A stretch of 64,000 nt of DNA, from contig CM063290.1 in the NCBI GenBank assembly GCA_032173965.1, positions 7,837,501-7,901,500 of the forward strand, read 5' to 3'. Source of the DNA: Sitta carolinensis. Lineage: Eukaryota > Chordata > Aves > Passeriformes > Sittidae. Numbering within the stretch: position 1 is the stretch's first letter; every line of letters starts with the position of its first letter. This document shows positions 24,273-36,900 of this stretch, piece by piece. The notes below the pieces were generated by a model. It had not been told where the DNA came from. It ran no database searches and saw nothing but the letters and a program-made list of their open reading frames with translations. Position numbers and translations under genes: made by a program.

Positions 24273-24280
24273 TGACGTCA
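24273..24280. promoter_or_regulatory. CRE-type octamer TGACGTCA
   Basis: An exact full CRE palindrome (TGACGTCA), the binding site of CREB/ATF dimers. A full CRE is uncommon in CpG-depleted DNA because it contains a CpG. No promoter features are visible beside it, so activity is unproven. Confidence 0.3.
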
Positions 24281-25806
24281 GATCTTGCAAAGGTGATCTG
24301 CTACAGAAGTGGGGTTTTATTCCTCAAAATTATTTTAATTTGAAATTAAATGCTCTTAAGAATATATTTTAAGATTAAATATTGATCCTATTACAGAAAG
24401 TGTGTGTAAACACAATCTGTAACGTGGAATGACATCCTGTAAAAGAAAAAGCTGTTTCAATTTGTTTTCACACAGTTTTCAGTTGAAACCACACCCCTGT
24501 GGTCCAAAAACTCTGAGAACACCTCCAAAGCAACACTTAATGTGTGTGTATGTGCATTAATGAATTTCTGTTCTCAGTGAAAGAGGACTGCATGTCTCAG
24601 CACTCTGAATAAGAACAGAGCATTCAATCCCTCTCTATAGCAAATTCAGCCTTCAACAAGTTAGTTCTTCCAGGGATGGCAGTGATGCAAAACTGCTTTG
24701 CAAATGTTTTTCTGGGTTTTGTTGCTAGGTGATGACTTGGAAAACTTTGCTATTCCTGCTGAGAGGTTTAAAAAAAACAAGCCTCACATTAAAGAGTACA
24801 AAAAATAGGCCATCTTGCTCCATAACTCCCATTTCCTAACTCCTGGAGTTTGCACCTTGTGTGCCTTCTACACTCTTACATGCCCCTCTCTCCCCCTCCC
24901 TTGGATCTGCCTGCCAGAAATTGGAGGCCCAAAAAAACACTTCTGTTACAGTGTAGGAAAGGGAGAGATCATTAATCTTTCTATGCCTGACCAAAATAAG
25001 CAATTCTGCAAGTGTGCACTGATTTATACTGGCTTTTCCTTTCTAGTTAAATTTTAGCAGATTTTAATTTTATTAATCTGGCACGAACAGATTAATTACT
25101 GATGACATGGTTGCCATCTTTTTCACACAGAAAGAAACCAGAGACGCTTGGAGATGACTCCACAGTTGTTTGCTGAATCCTATACCTGATCTGGATGCAA
25201 AATCCCTTGACAGGGTGGCACATGGGTAATTGATGAGGAAAAGATGCAGAGATGACACTCAGGGTGGGTGGTCAAAGAGTTAATCATTGGGATATTTCCA
25301 AACTAGGCCTGTTGGTGGGGGGAATAAGGTGTATTTATGCATTTTTAATATAATTTATCCAAGATTCCAGAGATGTGGCCTAGAACTAGTATATGGCTAA
25401 ACACAGTATGCCCAGAAACAATTCGACACTGCTGCTCTCTTTGAAAGCTATTTCCAAAAGCTAAAGTCTGGTACTATAAACTGAATATAGGAACAAGCAT
25501 TTTTTTATATATTAGGTCACGACAAGATATCAATAATTGTTTAAAATTATGAAAGCCAGAGGACCAAACAGCTATTTTCAGCAGCCAGAAAATAATGATC
25601 ATTGACCTTTATAGCCTCAATTTGCCATCTGGTTCATTTGGAACTTAATCCTCTTTCATCAGGTTGGCCAAGTAAGAAGACCCCAAATCTCATCTCCAGC
25701 AAAGTTGTTGGCATTTGACAACATTTGGTCTCTTAAAGTGATAGCATTTCTTGAGTGTAACTGGCACTGTACAACTCTATTGAAAGACATAAAGCCAAGA
25801 ATTTCA
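24281..25806. other. Non-coding stretch, no gene seen
   Basis: No reading frame above 85 codons with any character and no recognised repeat. AT-rich, unique-looking DNA. Confidence 0.55.
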
Positions 25807-25932
25807 GGCCCTAATCCTGTAAATCCTCACATTTTCTTTAAAATCTATTCACGTGAAAAGCTCCCTTGGCTTTGGGGACACCATTAGTACTCATGACTTT
25901 CAGCACGTGAGAATATTTGTATGACCAGGGTC
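25807..25932. repeat. Fold-back ancient repeat (GGCCCTGATCCTGCAAA type), near complete
   Basis: The left end 'ggccctaatcctgtaaatcc' and the right end 'atttgtatgaccagggtc' are mirror arms: the reverse complement of the right end reads 'gaccctggtcatacaaat'. Internal mirrored words are 'attcacgtgaaaagctccct' on the left and 'attagtactcatgactttca' plus 'gcacgtgag' on the right. The model I remember is ggccctgatcctgcaaacacttacgcacgtgcttaactttat...cccattgaagtcaatggg... and back. About 126 bp, both termini present. The best example of this class in the window. Confidence 0.7.
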
Positions 25933-26494
25933 TAAAACCAGGAGGACCAACAAGCCCCAGGGTCTGCCTTGAGTTTCCACCACCCGTTTCTGGGAGGTTT
26001 TTGGCAGGTGTGGGTTGGGCTCTGCCCTGGGGCTGGTTTCTCTCCCTGTGCAGCCTCCACAGCAGCCCCAAGCACTCGCAGTTGCTTGAACACTTCATCA
26101 GTTCTGGGGTGATGACAGGAGTGGTGTTCTGTCCCATCACCAAGCACTAACTTAGGGGTGGGGTGGGAAACAGGCACTTGCTCCTGAGTCTTGAGATAGG
26201 CAGCACAGGAGCAAGTGGCACAGACATTGTCCAAAGAGATTGCTGCAGTTCTGGCTGGTTTTCGGGCTTTAATCTTTAGCAAACTTAAGCAATTGAGAAT
26301 GTAGGTGAATTAGCTTCTTTCCAGCCTTCACTACACAGAGTGGAGATGCATTTATTGTCTAATTATGTATTCATTGCCAGGAGAAAAATTATTGATTGCA
26401 GGACTGCTGTTCTGTGCAGAACACTTTGAGAGAAGGAAGGAGCTGGATACCGTGTAAAGAGGGGACGTTTGTGATTGGTGGTGTTTAATGCCTG

Positions 26495-26530
26495 CTCACT
26501 AGTGAGATTTATATGTGGATTATAAATCTC
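26495..26530. repeat. Overlapping palindrome and hairpin
   Basis: CTCACTAGTGAG (26495-26506) is a perfect 12-bp palindrome. Overlapping it by three bases, GAGATTTATA (26504-26513) pairs perfectly with TATAAATCTC (26521-26530) around a 7-base loop. The shared GAG lets the sequence choose between two stem structures. Confidence 0.85.
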
Positions 26531-26789
26531 TTCAGCTAAGGCTAAAGTTCTTCAAACCTACCAGTTAAAGTCAACTGTTTGTTTTCAGAATGGCTTAGAG
26601 TGAGTTTCCTCCACATTGTGAATCTGCTGGTCCTTGGTCTTGCTGATGTCAAGGCAAATTCTCACCAGCATTCGAAATTTCATTTTGTTCTTGTCAGCCA
26701 TCTGCAAGAAAAATCTTGTGGATCAGTCATTGTTTTTGGGATAGCAATGAATTATCATTAGAAGCTTGCTCTAGTCTACTGGTACATAC

Positions 26790-26810
26790 TAACATGTTTT
26801 AAACATGTTT
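26790..26810. promoter_or_regulatory. p53-family-like double half-site
   Basis: TAACATGTTT, one T, then AAACATGTTT. Against RRRCWWGYYY the second half-site is perfect and the first has one mismatch (T at position 1), so 19 of 20 positions match with a 1-base spacer and both CATG cores. It is also a near palindrome (ACATGTTT / AAACATGT). Motif match only. Confidence 0.3.
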
Positions 26811-29800
26811 GGGTTTTGGGGGGTTTTAATATACATCTGTTAATGCTCTGGAATCCTTAGGGAAGAGTAATGCTAATCTTTCAGGTGCAAAAATTATCCA
26901 GTAGCTTCAAAGAAAGACAAACCCAAGAAACGGTTTCTTACTCAGTATCATTCAATATCAGTACAGGAGTTTAGGGGAATAAGCCACTATGGAAGATAAA
27001 AAAGAGCACAGCAAGTGTTAAGGATGCAAAAAGGGAAAGGGGACTCCAGCTCTGCATTCAGTTATTTTGAAAGATTGGTGGAAAACATGTTAATTTAGTC
27101 AAATAAAACCAATTTGCAGTAGTGCAGTGCCTAGTGGGAGTGGTTCACTTACACACCAGCACTGTGAAAGATGCCATGTAAAAGACTCTTGGAGCTAATG
27201 GAGGACTGTCACCAGTGTCTGTGGGCATCTTCTCCCAGTGTGGTGGAGAGTTTGTGCCAGGCTGAGGTGGCACAGTGGGAATTAGTGTCATGCTCTCCAC
27301 TGTCTCTTTTCCTGTGGGACCAAAGGGTTACAAAAGTACTATGTTTATGTCCATCTGTGTGTTCCCTGATAAGGTCTTTCTAACTTATTTGCTGATTTCA
27401 TCTAAGCTTGACAAAATCTTGAAGGTCTCAAAGGTCAGTAAGTTCCTACAGGTCTCAGAAGGTTTTCAATTAATCTTGAGGCAGGGGCCTCTACTGTGGG
27501 AAATCAGTTTAGGAAAGGGGGAAGAGCCTATATAAATGATCAGTTATGTCAAATACTTCTACTGAAACTTTGTCCTCAGATGCTAAAGGCATTGATGAGA
27601 GGTAAATGTGTAGGAAACCAAACTTCATTAACCTCTTTAACTTGCAAAACTGCTAGCTTCACTTAGGGAGTTAAACAGCCATAGGAAAAGTTTGCTTGCT
27701 GAAAGGGCAGCAGTATCTGGGAAATGCATGGGGACGGTGGATCCTGGCTCCAGCAGAACTGGTACTAGACCAGACACATTCAGAAATCTGTGCAGTGAGG
27801 TATCCAAACCCAAATTACATAATTGCCTTCAAATGGAGACAGTTTTGGAGCATGGTGCAATTGTCCAAATACTCAGAAATCTGGACCTTTGCAGCAAAGA
27901 AAAAAAAAATCTGGATAGCTGAGCTAGAAGATGAGCTAATGATTGGTTTGCTTCTCATTATGGCTGGTGACTTTGTATTAGATGCCAGGAATAGTCTGTG
28001 GAAACTCCCTTTAAAGATGTGTCTTGGATCAAACAAATGATTTCCAGGCAATTAGTTGAAGTGAGAAAACTGTCCAGGGCAGACAGTGTAATAAGGGCTA
28101 CATGCTGCAAGAGTTTTCCATGGGGGAAAGAAAAAAACCCAACAATTCTGAAACCTTTATTCTTAATGAATTCTTTCAATTCAGTTTAAAGATTTAGCAC
28201 TTTGCTGGGGTTTGTAGCTGTGTGAGTCCAGGGTGATCTGTCCATTTCCTAAATTTGCATTTCCAACAAGTAGCCAGTAGCAGAGAGGAGCCCTTTACTG
28301 GCAGGGGAGAACCTGGGAATAAAGGAAACACCAGTACAGGTGGAGGATGTGGTGATTTCCCTGGGTTCCTATCAAAACGATCATCTGCAGATCTGTACCC
28401 ATAAATGTTCCCATCCATAGATGGAATGTGGCAAAATCACCTTGGGAAGCCTCAGCTTGGTCCAGCAGTGATTCACCCAATGCTCTGCATCAGCTAGATC
28501 TGGGCCAGAAGCTTCATTAGAGTGGTAGAAAGTAGCAAGCCATGGTGGAGAGAGAGGGGAAGGAGATCAAGCCGTAAGAGTGTGGACAAACAGCTGCTGG
28601 CTCTGCTCTGGGCAGTTTGAAGGAGGACCCAAAATAAAGAGAGAAAGCCTGTAGTAGAATGCCTCTCAGTGCTGCTGGAGAAGGTAGCAGTACAAATATC
28701 ACTTGAGAGGGTAATGCCTGAATGCAGAAAAACCTCCACTTCCTTTAAAGAATTAGGTCGAGGAGGTGCTGCTGGCAGCCACTGTCAGTCACCGGGAGCA
28801 TTGTTGCTGATACTCATATTTGCAGTCAGTATGCACTCTGGACCTATTTCTTTTAATAAAGAGTTTCCTTATTCAAAAAATTGAGGTTTCCATCACACCG
28901 AAGGTAATCACAGATGGAAACAAATATTTCAAGTCATTTTTTCGAATAATTGCAGCAGATAAAAGAATTGGAGTGAAATCGCTGATGCCTTTGGTGTGAG
29001 CTCTGTCACTGAGATGGTAATTGAAGGAAGAGACCATTGACAATGTATTTCAAGGCTTATCCTTCATACTTTGTTTTTTCCTACAACTACTTAACCAGAA
29101 TTTTTTTTCAGCTCACAGCAGAAGCAGCCAAACCAATCATATCCCTCTATATAAAGTATGTGTTTTTTTCTTTTTATTTTCCCCCACTTGTCAAGAAAGG
29201 AGGAATACTCTGGTTTTGTTCTGTCCTTTTCTAGTCAGGTTTTGGTTCAGCAGCCAGGAAAGAATGTGTCTCCACCTTTCCAGGTGTGTACACACAGCTG
29301 GAGCTCACTGGGGGCTGGAGCAAGCAAGGTGAATCCCCTGGAGCCGGGCTGGCCTGAGCACAGACACACCAGTGGTGTGGCAAAGGACACACTGGTTCCT
29401 TGGAAGGCTAATTGGAAACCTGCCCTAGACAAGTGAGGAAAGAGTTTCTCAGGGGTTTAAATGTGCACAAAGGAGATGAGGGGGTTCCTATTGCCCTGGG
29501 CTGTTAGACATGCAGGAATGCTTGGGTTTGCTGCTGAAGGATTGGGTCTGCTGTCACTGAAAGGGTCTCCAGAGCTGCTTAGGGGTTCCTAAAGGGGAGA
29601 TCCTGGCATCTTCCTAACATGGCTTGAAATGGTTTGGTCACTGAGGAAGAATTTAGGTGTAAAGGTGATCTGTGTTTAGGTGGTGCTTAGGATGCTGGAG
29701 CCAGCTATCAACAGGTAGAGAAAGACAGTGTTGAAAGAAAAAGAAATTATTTGTTGCTGTGAACATACTTGAAGGGGTTCCTACCATGAGACCGAGAGGA

Positions 29801-30933
29801 GATGGGAAAGAAGGAAGAGATCTGGAGATGTTCACTAGAATGGCATGAGAATTGCTTTGCTTTTTCATGTGACTGGCATGGCTGTGCTGGGGGATCACAG
29901 CACTGCCTTAGGCTCCACAGAGTGGTGAGTAAAGCCAGGATGGAAGCATTGCAAGGGGTTGATCTGCCCACAGATCCAAGTTCATTTTTCCACGATTCCA
30001 TGAGCCCAAACAGTTCCCACCCATCCGCTGGTCCTGGCTGCTCCCCCCGTCCCCTTCCCAGCTGGCAGAACTGTTGTCTGTGGGTCCATGTTGTCAGCTG
30101 GCTGAGGCGCTGATCTTCCTGAAAAATAACCTGGCACAAATAGAAAACCTTTTTTCAGCTACATTGGCTCTGCAATCCACTTCAGTGTTGTGGCAACATT
30201 TCCAAGGGGGAGTGGAGGCCGTGACAAGCAGCAGGGCGTGGGAATATCTTAGTTTGATATTGCCATCAGGAGCCTGCCCATAAATGTCAGTGAAATTCAG
30301 AGAAAGTGAGCCCCACTTTTCTTACAGGGCCACCGTGAGAAGCTGTGTAAACTTCTTTCAGAAATAGTGTTAAAACAATCATACCTTCCAACTCAAACAC
30401 CCCAGCACCAAAAATGTGTTATCTGCAGGCGCTACAGGAAAGGGTGCAGTGCTTGTCTTTTGGTGGTGTCTGGGATGTCATAAGCAACACTAAAGCAAAA
30501 GTTTTCAAATAGGCTTCAAAATATAAACAATTTTTCTGTTTTTCTCCTGTGTTCTGACTCATTAGGGATCATATTTTCTACCTAAACAAGAATACTTTTT
30601 AAAATGTAATGACTACAGAAGTTAGGGCTTTAAGCAAAATAGAAATGTATTGAGACTGACACTAGGAGTGTGGGAGTTGATAGCTCCAACACTTTTACTT
30701 GTAACTACTGTCAGGATTTTGAAATTCAGTTGAGTGGAGAGGTGTCATGAGGCAGCCAGTTTAGAAACATTTGAAATTGGGTAGTTCTGCCTCAGCCCTA
30801 ATTGCAAAAGGAAAGAAAAGCATGTTTAACACAATATCTTCTTTCCTCTGGGTCCTAGTGAGCAAAAATGAGGCTCTAAAGAAGACTTTGTTGCAGAACT
30901 TCCACTCCCAGCACTGAAGGATTATAGCCCCAC

Positions 30934-30935
<2 letters not shown>

Positions 30936-30975
<40 letters not shown>
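30936..30975. repeat. Poly(T) homopolymer, 40 bases
   Basis: An uninterrupted run of 40 T followed by CTTTATAATATG. Read on the minus strand it would be a poly(A) tail, but no AATAAA and no gene-like text lies upstream on that strand, so a retrocopy is not supported. Confidence 0.9.
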
Positions 30976-33900
30976 CTTTATAATATGAAAGAAAGGCAAG
31001 TTCACTGTAAGTTGAAAAGCAAATAACCAGGCTAGGAATTTCAATGTACAAAGCAGATGGACACACACAGCCCTTTTTGGAATACTTGGGTATGTCTCCT
31101 TAGCCACCACAGCTTGTTTTGCACTTCGTATTTCTCCACACAGGCCATTGTTGCCATGCACCTGTCTGTAATTTTGGAGGTTCGTCTACCTCCAGCAAAC
31201 TATATTTAAAATCCTCAGTGTTGATTAGAGGGAAGGAAAAAGTTCAGAGGAAGGGATTTCCTAGTTCACAAACAAGAATGTGCAGTGGAGCACTCACTAA
31301 GTAAACAGAAAACATGGGCAGCTGAGAGAAATCAATTTAGCTGAACAAACAATGTTCCATGTAATGAACTACTAATTATCCTTTTATGCCATGTCAGTCT
31401 GAGTGATTACAGAGCTGTGCAGTTTAATTTGACGTTTGAGCATTGCCTTGCTCCATTAGCCTCATATAAAGCTACGACACGTTGAGAGGAATTAAAAAAA
31501 AAAAAAAAATGGTGGTGGGCTGGGGGGGAAGTGGGCTGCATTTATCCAGAACTAAGCAAGCACCTGTAGCAGTCATAAGGAAAAGAGCTTCTTCATTTCT
31601 TCTTTTGGCTTTTTAAATCTTGGTTGTGGTGAGAGAGGCAGCACTTGGGACGTGAGAAGGAGGATGGCTGGTGCTCACAGAAAACTCCTTCACTATGTTG
31701 ATAATGTCCCAGTTCTTTAGACCTCATTGTAAACTATCTTTGAGGGCTTGAATAAATAAATTGCATACATCAGACACACATACAGATCAAGGGAAAAGTG
31801 GATGGTAAACAATACAGTGTGGGAGCAAATATATTTTCCTGGATACTTTCTTTTTTACTGGAGATTTACACACAGTAGGCAAATCAAATCCCTAGGTGCT
31901 TGGGAAATCTCGTGGTTAATCTAGGACTGAAGGACATGTATTATAAATACTGCTTTATTATCACACTGTTTGTCCAGCTACCTCTACTGATAACAGGATT
32001 AGAGGGAATTAACATATGGAGAAAGCTAAAGACAGTTTGTTGGGATATATATAAGGGTTCTTAACTCTAGGAGTACCAGTGAAGTACTGTAGTCTGATAC
32101 AAAGCTACACATTTTGGACTAGATTTTTCTTTCATAAAAGGTAAGGCAAGCCAAACATCACCAAAGTTCTAGGAGAAATTTCCATGGAATGGTGCAGATG
32201 GGCCCTGTGCCCCATGTCTAGGTAATACATCAACACATGAAACAGCATCATGAGGGATAAAAATGACCCCAGTGTCCAATGGCAATATTTATGGGTTGCA
32301 TTCATTTAAGCACAAATTGAAAAGCAAATGTTTAAAATCCATTTGGTGTAACTGCCTGACATCTCTGCTATGCACACCACTGAAACATGTGCCATGAGAC
32401 CTGCCAAGCTCACTCTTCCCTCACTGGGACATAGATGAGAACTCCCAGGTTGGGATAATTTTTTTAAAAAAGCCTTTCCAAAGTTTTAAGCATTTAAAAA
32501 TTTTATTTTAAATCTTAAGGAGAATTAATAGAAACAGAAATGATTTTTTTTAAAAAAAGAAGAAATATGAAAGTAAAAGTCCTTCCCAAAACTGGAAAAC
32601 TCAAAGAGCCAGTTGACTATTTTGGCTGAGATGCAGCAGCTAGGAGGCCAGATCCTTGGCAGGGGCAGGCTGATCTCAGTGGAGAATCCCTCTCTTGTGC
32701 ACGAAGGATGGGGCCTGAGCAGGTGCCCTGCGGGCGCGGCATCCCCTCTCTCACACTTGCTGCTGATACTCAGCCTGCTCACTTTGGCTGGCCCCCAAGC
32801 TGTCCTCGGGTCTCCCAGGTGCACCCCCCACCTTTTTTTCTTTTTTTAATTAATTTTATTTTCAGCTCTGTTGAGAAATATCACTTTGACAACCTTAAAG
32901 ACCAGGTGTCCCTGTGCCAGAGCGCTCACCTGGGGAGAGCCGGTTTGTGTTTGGGCACCTGTTTGCTGCACAGGTTGTGGCTCTCAGCCAGCTGCCTGGG
33001 GGTCAGTCACCTACAAGTGACACCAGTTTCTTGTTTGTTCCCTTTTCTTGTCTTGGTGCTTATCCCACTGGTCTGGCCTGGAGCTGAGTTGAATTTCTGC
33101 TCTGCTGCAAGGCATGACTGAGCTGCAGGCTCTTACCCCAGGGCTGAACTGGCCCCTCTGTCCATCCCTAATGCACGTTGGACACATTGGGGCCTTTCTC
33201 CACTGTGCACTCCTAACTCCTCTTGATGCTAATGGGTGTGACATGTGTCTATCCAGGGAGAATGGCCCCCATTGACTACGGCAGCTCCCCAGCCTTGTGC
33301 GGGGCTCGTCACTTGATTAAGCCAAACTAATGAGGCACGACCAGAGCCAGTGGGAATGTGTGGGACTGAGGCACTGCAAAGGCTGGTGGAAACCTGCAGT
33401 TTACTGGGGGCTGGGTTTCATTATGCCAGGCAAAGTCACGGGGTGCCATGGGACGGAGTGTGCAGGAACAGGTGCTGTCACAGAAATGAGCAGTGCAGAG
33501 AGGTTCATGCTGCTGGTGACAGCACCCGAACCGCCCTCTTCAAGTGGTAATTACATGTGAGAGTGCCTTGTGTGCTTAGCAGGGTTTAAAACTAGGTTTG
33601 GTCTCGGCTCTTGCTCAGTGTTTCTCTACATTCAGGGTCTGAATTTGGCCCTGTGGCTCTTTCTCTTGGCCATGTGCACAGGAGCATTTTTGGCTCCTCA
33701 GCAGACAGTCCAGTGCTCGAGGCAGGCAGCATCAGTTTCACCAACATTCACCAACATTAAACAGCATCACTTTGGGAAATGGGAAAAAGGGGGAAAGCAG
33801 AGACACTGTAGGAAGTGTTTCTTGCAGGTTGCCTGCTCTGCAAGAAGAAGAGTCACCAGAGGCATTGCTAGTTCATGGGAGCTCTCCCTCACACGCACTG

Positions 33901-36900
33901 CTGGCCACTACTCCGAGTGCGGAGCACCAGCTGTACTCACAAGAGGCTGGAGGAACATGGAGGACTGGAGGCTCTTTTGCTTTGGCTGGGCCCAAAGTAT
34001 CCTAACTGGGCCAGATGCAAGAATACAAACTCAAGGCATGTGCTTGGGAGTTCAGTGAGCACAACTGTGTGTGCAGAAAAACAGATTGGGAGAAAAACGA
34101 GGAGACTGACACCTGAAGAACTGAGAGCATGGACATGGCTTACATGAACAGAGACAGACCCCATAGGGACACAAAATGCTGCTTGCTGAACTGAGACCAG
34201 GAACTCTGGCCTTGCTGCAAAACACGGCATCATCCCAAACCACTGTGGTAATGGGAGGGCACAACCTGGTAGCCCAGGGCCTTACTACAAAGGTAGATAG
34301 GTCAGTTGTAGATTTTAAGAGAAAAAAGCATTAAAAAGTCTCTTAGTTCCATTTAAAGACTTGCTGTTTTGGAGAGCTTGGGTGAGAAGTTGCCTGTACT
34401 TTCCCCTGTACTTTACCTGCTGGTACATTCCAGGTCAGAGGAGGTTTGTATTTTTGTAATATTGCAATACTTGCCTTTATGTAAGTGCTGCTAAGAATAA
34501 AATTAGCAGTGGGAGAAAAACATCAGTTTGATGTCTAAATTTGGAAAACTTGATGAATAAATCTAGTACTTCATTGTAGGGAGAGAAAAGAATAGCAATC
34601 TTTTGTTTAAAGAAAAGGTAAGATAAACATGAAATAAGAGCCAATTGCCCTCTCTGTTTTTTTGAGGTGGGTTCCTAACACTCTCTTGTCCCCTTCAGAG
34701 GTTAAATATGAATTGGGTCTGATTTAAGTAACTCTGGCTTGAGAAGATATGGTCAGTTGGATCTGAGAGGCTTTGATATGATTATCAAACGCTCTCAGTA
34801 TTTGTGAAGGGAGGGAGCAAAGGGGAAGTAGGGTTTGTGCCCTGGAGCAGGGCTGCTCCCAGAGGGCAGGTTCCTGCCGGGTGTTGGGCAGCACTGCTGT
34901 CCTGGCTGGCAGCCCCTGTCCCAGGACACCAACTAATCAGCAAGGAGCAGCACGGGACAGGGAGAATGCCAGCCTAAAACTGCCCCAAGCATCACCAGAT
35001 TCTTGCTGTGCCTGCATCCCAGGCTGCCTGGGACTGTGTTCTCCAGACAAGTCCCATGAGGTTTTTGGCTTTGTCCAGACCTCTGGGGGACGCAGCCATC
35101 TGCACCTTGCAGGCACTCCTTTCTACCTGCCCCAAAGATTAACATAGGGCAGTAAAGTCCCCATCCCAGACCATAGCATTTAATGGCAAGAACTGTTTCT
35201 TTTTGCCCAGTATCTCTGGCAGCACTTTTCTTGGCATATCTGGAACTGGTCACTTCTACCTTTACTGGTAAATTAGAGATTACTGATCAAGCAACTGATG
35301 TTGAAAACAAGGAGCTAGCAATTAAAATATTTATTAGTCAAATACTAGGCTAGTACAGTCCTTGTCAATCTTAAGAGGTGGATAATTTTCTGGTCGTCTT
35401 GTTTGTTCACTCCTCTAAATCTTCCTGGAGCAAGAAAACGGCATGTAAATGTGAATGTCTTGTTTGGTTCTTCTTCCCAAGGGGCAGCATTGGGTGCTTA
35501 ACAGCAATTTCCTTCTCCTCTTTTGTACTTAATTGTCTGGACATGGAGGAGAGGCAGTGCATAAACTCAGCAAATAGTTTATGTTCTTCCTGTAGCTGCT
35601 CTTTGGACACCTACAGGTCATTAATTCCTTTGTTGCCAGTCAACCTGCCAGGCGCAGCTCTCCTGCCCAGCGTGAGCTGTTCCCTCCATGTGGGCTGCTG
35701 ACCCATTCCCACTGAGCTGTGCTACTGGATGTGTTCAGGAGGCATGAGGACACCTGGGACACTACTAGCTTTCTGCTGAGACTGGAAGAGATGTAGGTGA
35801 TATGGCAATGATACAAATAACCAGAACTCTGTTTTCCCAGCCTACAATCCATATACTGACAGGGTTATCTAAAGGAGTGATATTAATTTTGTGGGGACAT
35901 CAGGCCTTGCTAGCAGGTGGATGCTGCTGCTGAAAAGGGAAAGAGCTAAGCTGTGACTATAGATCCATCACACAAAAGCCCAAAGATGTTACTGCACCCT
36001 CCAAAAAACAGCCTCCGGTGATGGAAAGAAAAACAGCATGATCCCATGACACTGCTGTTCCTGTAGGTTGTGAATTTAAAAGAAGGCAGGCTGAGGAAGA
36101 GAGTTTGGAAATCCCTGATCAGGAGTGAGACTATTTTTCTCCTTTAAGAACATTTGCTCAGCTTTTTAATTTCCAGTGTTTCCAGTTGCCATATCAACCT
36201 GAAAAATTTGCCTGGCAATTGATGGCATATTTTTCAATGGAAGATTAAAAATCTTAGTTGCATCAGGTTCAGCATTGTTTGCTAGGATTTCACCTGTGTT
36301 ATTTTACTTCATTCCCAGTATTTGCTTTCCAAGCAGACGACCAAGGCTCCCCACCCTGCCTTTGCCCAGGCACATCTCAGGCTCAGGAGTCCATGTGCAG
36401 AAGTCAGGAGCCAAGACACAATGAAGCCAACAGCAGTAGCTGGGAGAAAGCCTGTGGGACACATGCTACAGGTTGGGAAAGGCCACAAGCATCAACAGAA
36501 ACACTCTGGCTCAAGGCAAGCAGCTGTTTCAGCTTTTGTGTTGCTCTGGAGAGCAGTTGCAGGAGGCAGAGTGGTGGGAAGGGAGGTTGCTCCTGCCTTT
36601 GCTGTTGACACAGTGTATTGGTGTTCTGGGAACCTGCATCTGCATCCAGCACCATTGAGGTGGGGAAAGAGCCTGCACCCACTCCCAATGGTCCCCAGAA
36701 ATCCCAGTGTCCCCATCCTTTCACCCATGTCCCCTCTGCAGTCCATCCCTGGCCATGCATGGGTCACTGGTGCTGATGGGGACTAATCTGCCCCAGTGCA
36801 GATGAATCTGCAGGGACTTTTCTGTAGTGAATATATTGTTCGATTTGTTGTGGGTTTGTGGTGAGGTTCTTTATTTTTTTCTTTAAAAGGAATAAGAATG

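Larger units (their letters stand above)
25933..30935. other. Non-coding stretch, no gene seen
   Basis: No gene recognised; frames up to 130 codons (29747-30139, minus) overlap frames on the other strand and have no domain. The stretch 26346-26400 is a dense run of TTTATTG, TAATTAT and TTATTGATTG words, as in homeodomain-bound regulatory DNA (inference). The nested palindromes at 26495-26530 and the p53-like site are listed separately. Confidence 0.5.

Noticed and set aside
30761..31161. Lysine-rich and phenylalanine-rich frames at homopolymers (also 552-776, 3702-3997, 15366-15735)
   Set aside because: Artefacts of reading through poly(A)/poly(T) or GT-rich simple sequence.
33255..33300. 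Possible fold-back hinge ('cccccattgactacggcagc')
   Set aside because: A single short word with no mirrored arm on either side.
33570..34058. 162-codon plus-strand frame
   Set aside because: Two other frames are open across the same bases and the composition is not protein-like.
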